Shown here piece by piece: positions 15,659 through 23,478 of a DNA stretch of 36,739 nucleotides (its first letter is position 1; every line of letters begins with the position of its first letter). A model generated the notes under the pieces. That model was not told the origin of the DNA and searched no databases. It saw only the letters and a program-made list of their open reading frames with translations. Both the position numbers and the translations under genes were made by a program. Source of the stretch: JBBDIP01 sp964602455 (lineage in GTDB: Bacteria > Bacillota > Sulfobacillia > Fermentithermobacillales > Fermentithermobacillaceae); assembly GCA_964602455.1 (NCBI GenBank), contig CAZRRG010000010.1:1-36739 (forward strand), read 5' to 3'.

Positions 15659-16531
15659 TTGGCTCCCGTATCGGTCTCCTGGAACCGCATGGAGCGATTC
15701 TTGTGGTCTTGCGACGACGATGCCGCCGGCATCGCCATCTTCGGCGTGCCCTTGGATGAGACCACTTCGTTCCGGCCGGGGACCCGCTTCGGCCCCTCCG
15801 CGGCGCGGGAGGGATCTCAGCCATTGGAGCTCTACTCGCTGCGGCAACGGGAGTCTCTCGATCCCGCCGACTACGTCGACCTGGGAGATCTCACCCTCCC
15901 GATGGGTTCAGTAACCCACGCCTTAGATGTCATCAGGACTGCGTCCAGGCACATACTGGGGAGAGGAAAGAAGTTCATGGCGGTAGGAGGCGAGCACTTG
16001 CTCTCGCTTCCGCTTATCCAATCCATGCTAGAGGTCTACCCCGACCTCCGTGTCATCCAGTTTGACGCCCACGCGGACCTCCGGCACGAGTTTACGGGAA
16101 CCGAATTCTCCCATGGGACCGTCATGAGAAGAGTAGTGGACGTCCTTGGGGCGGGCAGGCTCTTCCAGCTAGGGATCCGGTCAGCGGATAAAGAGGAGTT
16201 GGAAGAGACCGAGGGACTTACCGAAGTCCACTTCTACGGCGTGCGGGAGCCGCTCATGTCCCTCTTGCCGCGCCTTTCGGGCTACCCGCTATACCTTTCC
16301 ATAGACATTGATGTGGTCGATCCAGCTTACGCGCCGGGCACCGGCGTTCCGGAGCCAGGCGGCATTACTTCACAGGAGCTACTCGATTCCTTGGCTCTAC
16401 TGAAGAGCCAGAATATAGTCGGGGCCGATCTGGTAGAGGTGGCTCCGGCGTACGACTCAACAGGACAAACAGGCCTTCTAGCAGCGGCCATCGTGCGGGA
16501 GTGTTTGCTTCTCCTGCGCGGCTCTCGTTGA
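15659..16531 (+). CDS. speB: Agmatinase (ureohydrolase family)
   Basis: The predicted reaction is agmatine to putrescine plus urea, in the Mn-dependent arginase/agmatinase fold. The 290-aa protein has GGEHLLSLP (H113), DAHADLR (D136, H138, D140) and SIDIDVVDPAYAPGTG (D216, D218), the full set of metal ligands. The GGEH form instead of GGDH is a common variant. The TTG start at 15659 has AGGAGGG 8 nt upstream. Its place directly after speE supports agmatinase over arginase or formimidoglutamase. No arginine decarboxylase is in the window. Confidence 0.92.
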   Translation: MAPVSVSWNRMERFLWSCDDDAAGIAIFGVPLDETTSFRPGTRFGPSAAREGSQPLELYSLRQRESLDPADYVDLGDLTLPMGSVTHALDVIRTASRHILGRGKKFMAVGGEHLLSLPLIQSMLEVYPDLRVIQFDAHADLRHEFTGTEFSHGTVMRRVVDVLGAGRLFQLGIRSADKEELEETEGLTEVHFYGVREPLMSLLPRLSGYPLYLSIDIDVVDPAYAPGTGVPEPGGITSQELLDSLALLKSQNIVGADLVEVAPAYDSTGQTGLLAAAIVRECLLLLRGSR

Positions 16532-16537
16532 AGGGAG

Positions 16538-18253
16538 ATGCGACAACCGGTGGATGAGCATGCCAGCGTTTTGGGCGAGGTAAAGAGACTTCTTGCGGAC
16601 CGGGTGCAGCGGGCGATAGACAAAGCCAAAGAAAAGGGCGAGCTTCCGGCTACCGCAAGCCCTGATATCAAGATGGATATCCCGCAGCGCGCAGACCAGG
16701 GCGATTTCGCCACGGCTGCCGCCATGGCCATAGGCCGGGAGATGAAGACCGACGGCCGTACCGTCGCCGGGATCCTCCTAAAGCACCTGGACATGGAAGA
16801 CACCCCTATCGTGCGGGTGGACATTGCGGGCCCGGGTTTCCTCAACTTCTTCCTCACTTCTTCGTGGCTTGAGAAGGCTATGGCAAGGATCTGGGCCGAA
16901 GGCCCGGCTTACGGAAGCACCGGATACGGCGGAGGGAAAAAGGTGCTGGTGGAGTTCGTCAGCGCCAACCCGACGGGCCCCCTTAATGTGGTGAACGCCC
17001 GTGCCGCGGCCGTGGGTGACTGCCTGTCATCCCTGCTTCAGGCTTCAGGGCATGTGGTTGAGCGGGAGTTCTACGTGAATGACGCCGGGCACCAGGTGGA
17101 CCTCCTGGCAGACTCCCTCGAGGCAAGGTACCGCCAGGTCCTTGGCCAGGAAGCGGAACTGCCGGAGAAGGGCTACAAGGGCGAGTATCTCGTGGATATG
17201 GCCCGCGACCTGCAGGCGTCTCACGGCGACAGCCTGCTCTCCATGCCCGATAAAGAGAGGCACGAGTTCCTGAAGAAGCACGCGCTTGAGATCATCATCG
17301 CCGACCAGCGGGAGACCCTGCTCGCCTATGGTCTCAAGTTCGATACCTGGTTCTCGGAGAAGTCGCTTCGCGACTCGGGATCGTACCTGAACGTCATTGA
17401 ACTCTTGCGTGTGAAAGGGCTGACGTACGAGAAGGACGGGGCTGTCTGGTTCAGGTCCACCGAGTTCGGCGATGACAAGGACCGGGTACTGGTCAAATCC
17501 GATGAAGACGCCAGTGTCACCTATATAGTCCCTGATCTGGCCTACCACCAGAACAAGCTCCAGCGGGGATTTGACCTCCTGATCGACATCCTCGGCCCCG
17601 ACCATCACGGCTACCAGGCCCGGCTAAGCGCAGGCCTGCAGGGGCTCGGCTATCCCAAGGAAGCGCTGGAAGTCATGATCGTGCAGATGGTCCGTCTTGT
17701 CAGGAGCGGCGAATCCGTGAAGATGTCCAAGCGAGGCGGCGAGTTCATCAGCATGAGGGAACTCCTGGAGGAGGTCGGCAAGGACGCCGCAAGATTCTTC
17801 TTCCTGATGCGCTCCCCCGAGAGCCACCTGGACTTCGACCTCGATCTCGCCAGGCTCCAGTCCAACGAGAACCCCGTCTACTATGTCCAGTACGCTCATG
17901 CGCGGATAGCGAGCATCTTCCGGCAGTTCAAGCAGGACGACCGTCCCGGAGCCATCGGGCCCAACGAGATAAAGTTCTCGCTGCTCAAAGACCCGTCGGA
18001 ACTTGCGCTGATGAAGCTGCTGGCTATGTTCCCCGAAGAAGTTTATGAGATCGCCAAAGCCCGGGAACCCAACAGGCTCATCACGTACATGACGGGACTG
18101 GCTGCGGCGTTCCACTCCTTCTACACCAAGTGCAGAGTGATCAGCGACGACCGCGACCTCACCGACGCGCGGCTCTACCTGACGCGGCTTACTCAGATCA
18201 CGCTGGCCAACGCGCTTCGCCTTGCCGGGATTTCGGCACCTGAGTCGATGTAG
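16538..18253 (+). CDS. argS: Arginyl-tRNA synthetase
   Basis: ArgRS charges tRNA-Arg with arginine. The 571-aa protein has an N-terminal Add1-like domain, the class I catalytic domain and a C-terminal DALR anticodon-binding domain (YAHARIASI onward). The KMSKS-like loop reads VKMSKRGGEF. The usual HIGH motif after SANPTGPL reads NVVN (residues 150-153), so both histidines are replaced. The rest of the motif (SANPTGPL before, NARAAAVGD after) is intact. ATG 16538 directly abuts AAGGGAG. GTG 16550 is an alternative with a longer spacer. It lies 7 nt after speB in the same direction. Confidence 0.95.
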   Translation: MRQPVDEHASVLGEVKRLLADRVQRAIDKAKEKGELPATASPDIKMDIPQRADQGDFATAAAMAIGREMKTDGRTVAGILLKHLDMEDTPIVRVDIAGPGFLNFFLTSSWLEKAMARIWAEGPAYGSTGYGGGKKVLVEFVSANPTGPLNVVNARAAAVGDCLSSLLQASGHVVEREFYVNDAGHQVDLLADSLEARYRQVLGQEAELPEKGYKGEYLVDMARDLQASHGDSLLSMPDKERHEFLKKHALEIIIADQRETLLAYGLKFDTWFSEKSLRDSGSYLNVIELLRVKGLTYEKDGAVWFRSTEFGDDKDRVLVKSDEDASVTYIVPDLAYHQNKLQRGFDLLIDILGPDHHGYQARLSAGLQGLGYPKEALEVMIVQMVRLVRSGESVKMSKRGGEFISMRELLEEVGKDAARFFFLMRSPESHLDFDLDLARLQSNENPVYYVQYAHARIASIFRQFKQDDRPGAIGPNEIKFSLLKDPSELALMKLLAMFPEEVYEIAKAREPNRLITYMTGLAAAFHSFYTKCRVISDDRDLTDARLYLTRLTQITLANALRLAGISAPESM

Positions 18254-18395
18254 ATTCAGGCGCCTGCAACGCCGCAAAGCCATATGACCGGCCTGTGTGA
18301 GTTTGTCTGGCCATGAAGGATCTGCGGCCGCAACTGCCGAATACCTAGCGCTGGCGCCCAAAGTTCAGCAGACCGGCGCCGGAAGGTGCATCGGC

Positions 18396-19871
18396 ATGGA
18401 TCTACTGCGCACGCTTATGTCAGTCCTTGAGACCCTGAACCAGGGAGTCCACGTCGTGGACGAAAAAGGCGTCACAGTCGTGTACAACCGCGCGGCATCG
18501 GAGATGGACGGCCTATCGGAACACGAAGTCATAGGCAAGAGCCTGCTTGACGTGTTTCCATCGCTGGACCAGGACTCCAGCACTCTCCTCCGGGTGCTTC
18601 GCACAGGGATACCCCAGGAAGCCAAGCAGCAGACTTTCACCAACTACAAGGGCAAGAGGATCACGACCATCAACTTCACCAATCCCGTGATCTTGGACGG
18701 AAAGATCGTGGGAGCGTGCGAGGTGTCCACTGACATCACGCGCATGAAGGAGATGGCGGAAACTATTCTTGACCTGCAAAGAGAGCTCCACGGGAAAGAC
18801 GCTTCAGGCCGGTCGGCCGCACGCAAAGACGCACTGACCGCGCACCGGAGGCTCTACACCATTGATGACATCATCGGTGAATCCGCGTCCATGAAGGACA
18901 TCAAAGCCAAGGCCTTGCAGGTCGCCGCAACCGATACCGGCGTGCTGGTCTGGGGCGAGACAGGCACCGGCAAGGAGCTCTTGGTGCAAGCCATCCATTC
19001 GGCCTCGGCCCGGTCCCACGGGCCCTTCGTCCCTCAGAACAGCGCGGCGTTACCTGAAAGCCTGCTTGAGGGCCTGGTGTTTGGCACAGTTCGCGGGGGC
19101 TTCACCGGATCAACCGACCGGCCCGGCCTTCTGGAACTGGCGTCAGGCGGGACCCTGTACCTGGACGAAATCGACAGCATGCCGGCGGGCCTGCAGGCAA
19201 AGCTCTTGCGGGTAATCCAGGACAAGCGGGTTAGGAGGCTTGGTGACACCCGGGAGCGCCCCGTCGACGTGCGGATCGTGGCTTCTACCAGCATGCCGCC
19301 CAGGCAGGCAGTGGAGCGGGGACTGCTCCGCCCAGACCTCTACTACAGGCTGTCTGTAGTGGAGATAGGGCTTCCTCCCCTGAGGGAGCGTCACGAAGAC
19401 ATTCCGCTCCTCTGCGACCACTTCCTCAAGAAACGGGCAGGCGGCCGCCAGCGCTCCGTATCTCCCCAGGTCATGGCGGCTTTCCTTGCGTACGATTGGC
19501 CTGGGAACGTACGCGAGCTGGAGCACGCTATCGAGGGGAGTCTGGCCTTCGCCAAGGGTCCGGTCATCGGACTGGAGGACCTTCCGGTGGCCGTACGTGG
19601 CATCATGGCTACCGCATCGGCATACGGGCGACAAGACCGGCAGGCGCAGGACCGGCAGATGCCCGACCATGAGCAGCCGGGGCGGGTCTCTATCACCGGC
19701 AAAGGCACAGGCCTCAAGGACGTCCTCCGCGAGAGCGAGCGCGAGGCCATAGCCAAAGCGCTGCAAGAAGGCGGGTCAGTGTCCGGAGCCGCGCGGATAC
19801 TGGGGATACCGAGGCAGACTCTGCAGTACCGGATGAAGGTGCTCGGCATCGGTGGCACAGGTCTTGCTTAA
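18396..19871 (+). CDS. Sigma54-dependent PAS/AAA+ transcriptional activator (probable kam operon regulator)
   Basis: This is an enhancer-binding protein that would remodel RNA polymerase-sigma54. From ATG 18396 it has 491 aa. An N-terminal PAS domain (about residues 5-115) is followed by an AAA+ domain with Walker A GETGTGKE (186-193) and Walker B LYLDE (253-257). The sigma54-contact loop reads GGFTGS (233-238) instead of GAFTGA; the key Phe-Thr-Gly is kept. A C-terminal Fis-type helix-turn-helix covers SVSGAARILGIPRQTLQYRM. The ATG has GGAAGGTG upstream; the frame is open further, from 18297, but without a better SD. The ligand of the PAS domain is unknown. Adjacency to lysine genes and a -24/-12 match over its own 3' end make it the likely activator of kdd-kamE. 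Confidence 0.9.
   Translation: MDLLRTLMSVLETLNQGVHVVDEKGVTVVYNRAASEMDGLSEHEVIGKSLLDVFPSLDQDSSTLLRVLRTGIPQEAKQQTFTNYKGKRITTINFTNPVILDGKIVGACEVSTDITRMKEMAETILDLQRELHGKDASGRSAARKDALTAHRRLYTIDDIIGESASMKDIKAKALQVAATDTGVLVWGETGTGKELLVQAIHSASARSHGPFVPQNSAALPESLLEGLVFGTVRGGFTGSTDRPGLLELASGGTLYLDEIDSMPAGLQAKLLRVIQDKRVRRLGDTRERPVDVRIVASTSMPPRQAVERGLLRPDLYYRLSVVEIGLPPLRERHEDIPLLCDHFLKKRAGGRQRSVSPQVMAAFLAYDWPGNVRELEHAIEGSLAFAKGPVIGLEDLPVAVRGIMATASAYGRQDRQAQDRQMPDHEQPGRVSITGKGTGLKDVLRESEREAIAKALQEGGSVSGAARILGIPRQTLQYRMKVLGIGGTGLA
19853..19868 (+). promoter_or_regulatory. Sigma54 (-24/-12) promoter for the kdd-kam operon
   Basis: TGGCAC (19853-19858), five bases, then TTGCT (19864-19868) matches the sigma54 consensus TGGCAC-N5-TTGCW at every defined position, with 10 nt between the invariant GG and GC. 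It overlaps the last codons and stop of the activator gene. It would place the transcript start near 19879, about 20 nt before the kdd ATG and just ahead of its SD. Confidence 0.85.
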
Positions 19872-19899
19872 TGATTGAGTGACACGGAGGTGGACCACG

Positions 19900-20997
19900 A
19901 TGGAATCGGAGAAGAGCAAGTGTCCGGGATGCAGATACGGTACTCACAGAGTCATCGAACCCAAGGGCGTGCTGCCGCAGGCAGCTTGGAAGATAGATAA
20001 CTCCCCTGTCCTATACGACAACGAAACGCTGGTCGACGTGCGCACCCTCAACATAGACGCCGCCAGCTTCAAGCAGATCCTCTCGACATGCCCCGCCGGG
20101 TTGAGCGACGCGGAGCGGGAGCAGTTCGTGGCTGACGCAGTGCTGGACATCATCCGAAAGAGGGGCAAGATGCATAACCCTGTGACCGGGTCCGGCGGCA
20201 TGCTGCTCGGCACCATCAAGGAGTTCGGCCCCAACGCTCCCCGCAGGGACGGCGCCAAGGCCGGCGACCTGATCGCTACCCTTGTCTCCCTGTCGCTGAC
20301 GCCGCTGCACGTGGAGCGGGTCAAGAAAGTGTACCTGGACAAAGACCAGATCGACGTCGAAGGCACAGCCGTGGTGTTCGAGTCGGGTCCTTACGCGGTC
20401 ATCCCGCGGGACCTGGGCGAGAGGTTGTCACTGGCCCTGTTGGACGTAGCCGGGGCTCCGGCCCAGGCCGCGAGGCTTGTGAAGCCGGGCGACACAGTCC
20501 TGGTGCTGGGCGCGGGCGGCAAGTCCGGCCTCATATGCAGCGCCGTAGCCAAGAAACTGTGCGGAGAGCGGGGACGGGTAATCGGCCTCGCCCACGGCAA
20601 GGCATCCTCTGAGAGGGCAAAGAGGCTTGGCGCCGCGGACGTCGTGATCTCCGCAGACGCGACGGACGCTCTGGCCACGATGGAGGCCGTGCTGCAGGCC
20701 AACGGCGGCAAGAAGGTCGATCTCACCATAAACTGCGTTAACATCCCCAGCACGGAGATGGCTTCCATACTTCCCACCAGGGATGGAGGCAAGGTGTACT
20801 TCTTCTCGATGGCGACCTCGTTTACGGCGGCTGCTCTTGGAGCCGAAGGTGTAGGGGCTGACGTCGAGCTCATTATCGGGAACGGCTATGCTACTAACCA
20901 CGCCAGGATAGCGTTGGACCTCATCCGATCGGACGCAAAGCTGAGGAGCGCGCTCGAGGAGATGTTTCCCGACGATCCCGACGATCCGAGGAGGTAA
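19900..20997 (+). CDS. kdd: L-erythro-3,5-diaminohexanoate dehydrogenase
   Basis: Kdd oxidatively deaminates 3,5-diaminohexanoate to 3-keto-5-aminohexanoate with NAD(P)+ in lysine fermentation. The N-terminal CRYGTHRVIEPKGVLPQAAW is characteristic of the family. A central NAD-binding Rossmann region is visible at VLVLGAGGKSGLICSAVA. The C-terminal PDDPDDPRR is acidic and polar. ATG 19900 has CGGAGGTGG upstream and gives 365 aa; an in-frame start at 19879 has no SD and coincides with the predicted transcription start. The stop is 9 nt before kamA, whose SD overlaps the end of this gene. It is the first gene after the sigma54 promoter. Confidence 0.95.
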   Translation: MESEKSKCPGCRYGTHRVIEPKGVLPQAAWKIDNSPVLYDNETLVDVRTLNIDAASFKQILSTCPAGLSDAEREQFVADAVLDIIRKRGKMHNPVTGSGGMLLGTIKEFGPNAPRRDGAKAGDLIATLVSLSLTPLHVERVKKVYLDKDQIDVEGTAVVFESGPYAVIPRDLGERLSLALLDVAGAPAQAARLVKPGDTVLVLGAGGKSGLICSAVAKKLCGERGRVIGLAHGKASSERAKRLGAADVVISADATDALATMEAVLQANGGKKVDLTINCVNIPSTEMASILPTRDGGKVYFFSMATSFTAAALGAEGVGADVELIIGNGYATNHARIALDLIRSDAKLRSALEEMFPDDPDDPRR

Positions 20998-21006
20998 GAG
21001 TACGAA

Positions 21007-22269
21007 ATGGCCTGGAAAGACATCCCTTTGTTCAAGGACGTGACTTCCGAGCAGTGGAACGACTGGCGCTGGCAGTGGAGCCACCGCATTGAGTCGGTCG
21101 AGCAGTTGTCGAAGGTAATTCCCCTTGACGACGAGGCTGTAGCCGGCATCGAAAGAGCCCTCACGCGGGTGCGGATGGCGATAACCCCGTACTTCGCCAG
21201 CCTCATTGATCCTAACGACCCCAAGTGCCCTATAAGGCTCCAGGCTGTCCCCCGTGGATTTGAGGCGGATGTGAAGCCGTGGGAGTTTGTGGACCCCTTG
21301 GACGAGGAGGCCGACTCGCCGGTCGACGGACTCGTGCACCGGTACCCGGATAGGGTCCTCTTCCTGGTCACGGAGCTTTGTTCCATGTACTGCAGGCACT
21401 GCACCCGGCGCAGAGTGGTCGGTGTGAGGGACACCATCGCGTCGGAGGAACGGCTGGAGAAGGGCTTTGAGTACATCCGCGCCCACAAGGAGGTCAGGGA
21501 CGTCCTGATCTCAGGGGGCGACCCCTTCACGCTCACCGACGATCACCTGGAGCACATCGTAAGCACGCTGCGCAAGATACCCCACGTAGAGATCATCCGC
21601 GTGGGCACACGGGTGCCGGTGGTCATGCCGCAGAGAGTGACCGAGGAACTTGCCTCGATGCTGGCCAAGTACCACCCGGTTTACGTGAACACCCACTTTA
21701 ACCATCCCAAGGAGATAACGCCGGAATCGGCCAAAGCCTGCGCGATCCTGGCCGACCACGGCATCCCCCTGGGCAACCAGAGCGTACTGCTGCGCGGAGT
21801 GAACAACTGCCCGCAGGTCATGAAGGACCTGGTCAGAGGCCTCGTCCGGATCCGTGTGAAGCCCTACTACATCTACCAGTGCGACCTCACCTGGGGTCTC
21901 GACCATTTCCGCACGACAATTTCGGAAGGCCTGGAGATCATGGAGTCGCTCCGCGGCCATACCAGCGGCTTCTCGGTACCCACCTATGTGGTGGACGCGC
22001 CTGGCGGCGGCGGCAAGATCCCTCTGAACCCCTCCTACATCTTGACCATGGGCGAAGGCACCGTGGTTGTGCGCAACTATGAGGGCGTCATCTCGGCCTA
22101 CAGGGAGCCCAGGTATGACGCGGCTGAGAAGTACGGCGAGGACGGCAAGTGCTCCCTGTGCGGCGGCGACCACAAGGACTCGATTGGTGTCGCAGGCCTG
22201 CTTGCCGGCAATAAGGTCAGCTTGGTGCCGGAGGGCAATAAGCGGCTGGGACGGCGCAAGTCGAGGTGA
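21007..22269 (+). CDS. kamA: L-lysine 2,3-aminomutase (radical SAM, PLP)
   Basis: KamA converts L-lysine to beta-lysine (3,6-diaminohexanoate), the entry step of lysine fermentation. The 420-aa protein has the radical SAM motif CSMYCRHC (C125, C129, C132). The PLP lysine is K337 in DAPGGGGKIPL. Zinc-type cysteines C268 (GVNNCPQ), C382 and C385 (CSLCGGDHK) are present. The spacing matches well-studied clostridial KamA, including K337. The SD GAGGAGGT lies before the ATG. Placement with kamD and kamE and a sigma54 activator argues for catabolism, not antibiotic or osmolyte beta-lysine synthesis. Confidence 0.97.
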   Translation: MAWKDIPLFKDVTSEQWNDWRWQWSHRIESVEQLSKVIPLDDEAVAGIERALTRVRMAITPYFASLIDPNDPKCPIRLQAVPRGFEADVKPWEFVDPLDEEADSPVDGLVHRYPDRVLFLVTELCSMYCRHCTRRRVVGVRDTIASEERLEKGFEYIRAHKEVRDVLISGGDPFTLTDDHLEHIVSTLRKIPHVEIIRVGTRVPVVMPQRVTEELASMLAKYHPVYVNTHFNHPKEITPESAKACAILADHGIPLGNQSVLLRGVNNCPQVMKDLVRGLVRIRVKPYYIYQCDLTWGLDHFRTTISEGLEIMESLRGHTSGFSVPTYVVDAPGGGGKIPLNPSYILTMGEGTVVVRNYEGVISAYREPRYDAAEKYGEDGKCSLCGGDHKDSIGVAGLLAGNKVSLVPEGNKRLGRRKSR

Positions 22270-22273
22270 GAAG

Positions 22274-23362
22274 TTGAACCTGGCGGATCTCGTGGCAAGA
22301 GCGGTCACCGCTGCCGGACCCGATGGGACCGGCGCGGTGGCCGTCGTGGGCACAGCCAAGAACGTTGGGAAGACGGTGACCATGAACTACCTGGCCAACG
22401 AGCTCTCGGCCAGGGGCCTTGCTTTGGGGCTGGTATCCAGCGGACGGGACGGCGAGACCACAGACTCCTTCACCGGCGAGCCGAAGCCGTCGGTTGTACC
22501 GCCTCTCGGCTCCTGGGTTGCCACTGCTGAGGGCGTGCTCGGCGAGTCGGCCTCTCTACTGGAGATAGCCGACGTGGGCGAGCGGCCGGGACTCCTTGGT
22601 CGCCTGGTCTTGGGCAGGGTGCGGGAGCCTTGGCCGCTGGAACTGGTCGGACCCGGCAGCGCGGCGGAGCTGGCGGCGGTGGTCCGCTCCTTGCGAGCGC
22701 TTGGCGCAGACATCGTCCTCGTGGATGGCGCCCTGGACAGGGTCGCAGCCGCACACCCCGCGGTGAGCGGAGCGGTCGTCCTGGCCACCGGCGCCGCGGC
22801 GGGCGTGAGCCTCCAGGCCATCGCAGAGCGCGCGGGTTTTCTGGCGTGGCTGTGGTCCAGGCCGGCTCCACGCGACTCCGTGGTGGAAGAACTTGCCCGC
22901 GAAGCGGTGGCTAGGGGCAGGGTCGCCTTCATAGACCACGGTGGTCGCTCGCCCAGACTGCGGATGACGCCCTACCGGACATGCCTCGGCCTTGAGGAGG
23001 ACATCCTCGCCAAAGCAGGCGACGCGTCCTACGTAGTTGTGCCAGGCGCCGTAAGCCAGAAGTTCCTGAACGACGCGAGTTCCTGGCGAGATGGCGATGA
23101 CTTCACGGTGATCGCCTCAGCAGCCGTCAACGTGTTTGCCACTGAAGATCCTGGCGTACCGATCCTGACGGTGGACCCGATAAGGCTCCTGGCTGTCACC
23201 GTGAACCCGGTGTCGTACAGAGGCGTGTCGTACGGGTCCGCGGAGATGGTAAGGGCGGTCGCATCTCAGATAGAGCGCAGGACGGGTTTCTCCATGCCTG
23301 TATTCGACGTGGTTTCCGGGGAGAGCAGCGGAAGGAGCGTGACCGGCATGGCTGTGGGGTAG
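22274..23362 (+). CDS. kamB: KamB-like P-loop protein of the lysine fermentation operon
   Basis: Function unknown. The 362-aa protein has an N-terminal P-loop GTAKNVGKT (residues 26-34). DGALDR (from about 154) could supply Walker B or switch residues. Much of the rest is Ala/Val/Gly-rich, as in a Rossmann or SIMIBI-like NTPase. The TTG start follows GAGGTGAG and lies 4 nt after kamA. Position between kamA and the MutS-like gene matches the gene called kamB in known lysine fermentation clusters, and the symbol is given on that basis. A role in assembly or reactivation of the B12 aminomutase is plausible but not shown. Confidence 0.8.
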   Translation: MNLADLVARAVTAAGPDGTGAVAVVGTAKNVGKTVTMNYLANELSARGLALGLVSSGRDGETTDSFTGEPKPSVVPPLGSWVATAEGVLGESASLLEIADVGERPGLLGRLVLGRVREPWPLELVGPGSAAELAAVVRSLRALGADIVLVDGALDRVAAAHPAVSGAVVLATGAAAGVSLQAIAERAGFLAWLWSRPAPRDSVVEELAREAVARGRVAFIDHGGRSPRLRMTPYRTCLGLEEDILAKAGDASYVVVPGAVSQKFLNDASSWRDGDDFTVIASAAVNVFATEDPGVPILTVDPIRLLAVTVNPVSYRGVSYGSAEMVRAVASQIERRTGFSMPVFDVVSGESSGRSVTGMAVG

Positions 23363-23478
23363 GCGGCTTCTTCTCGGGCGAGCTAACGGCGGAAAACATA
23401 GGTTTCCTCGATATCTTTGAAAACCTAGCGCCAAAATCATCACCGGGCCGGAGGGTCAAGGCCAGGGCCGAACCCTTC

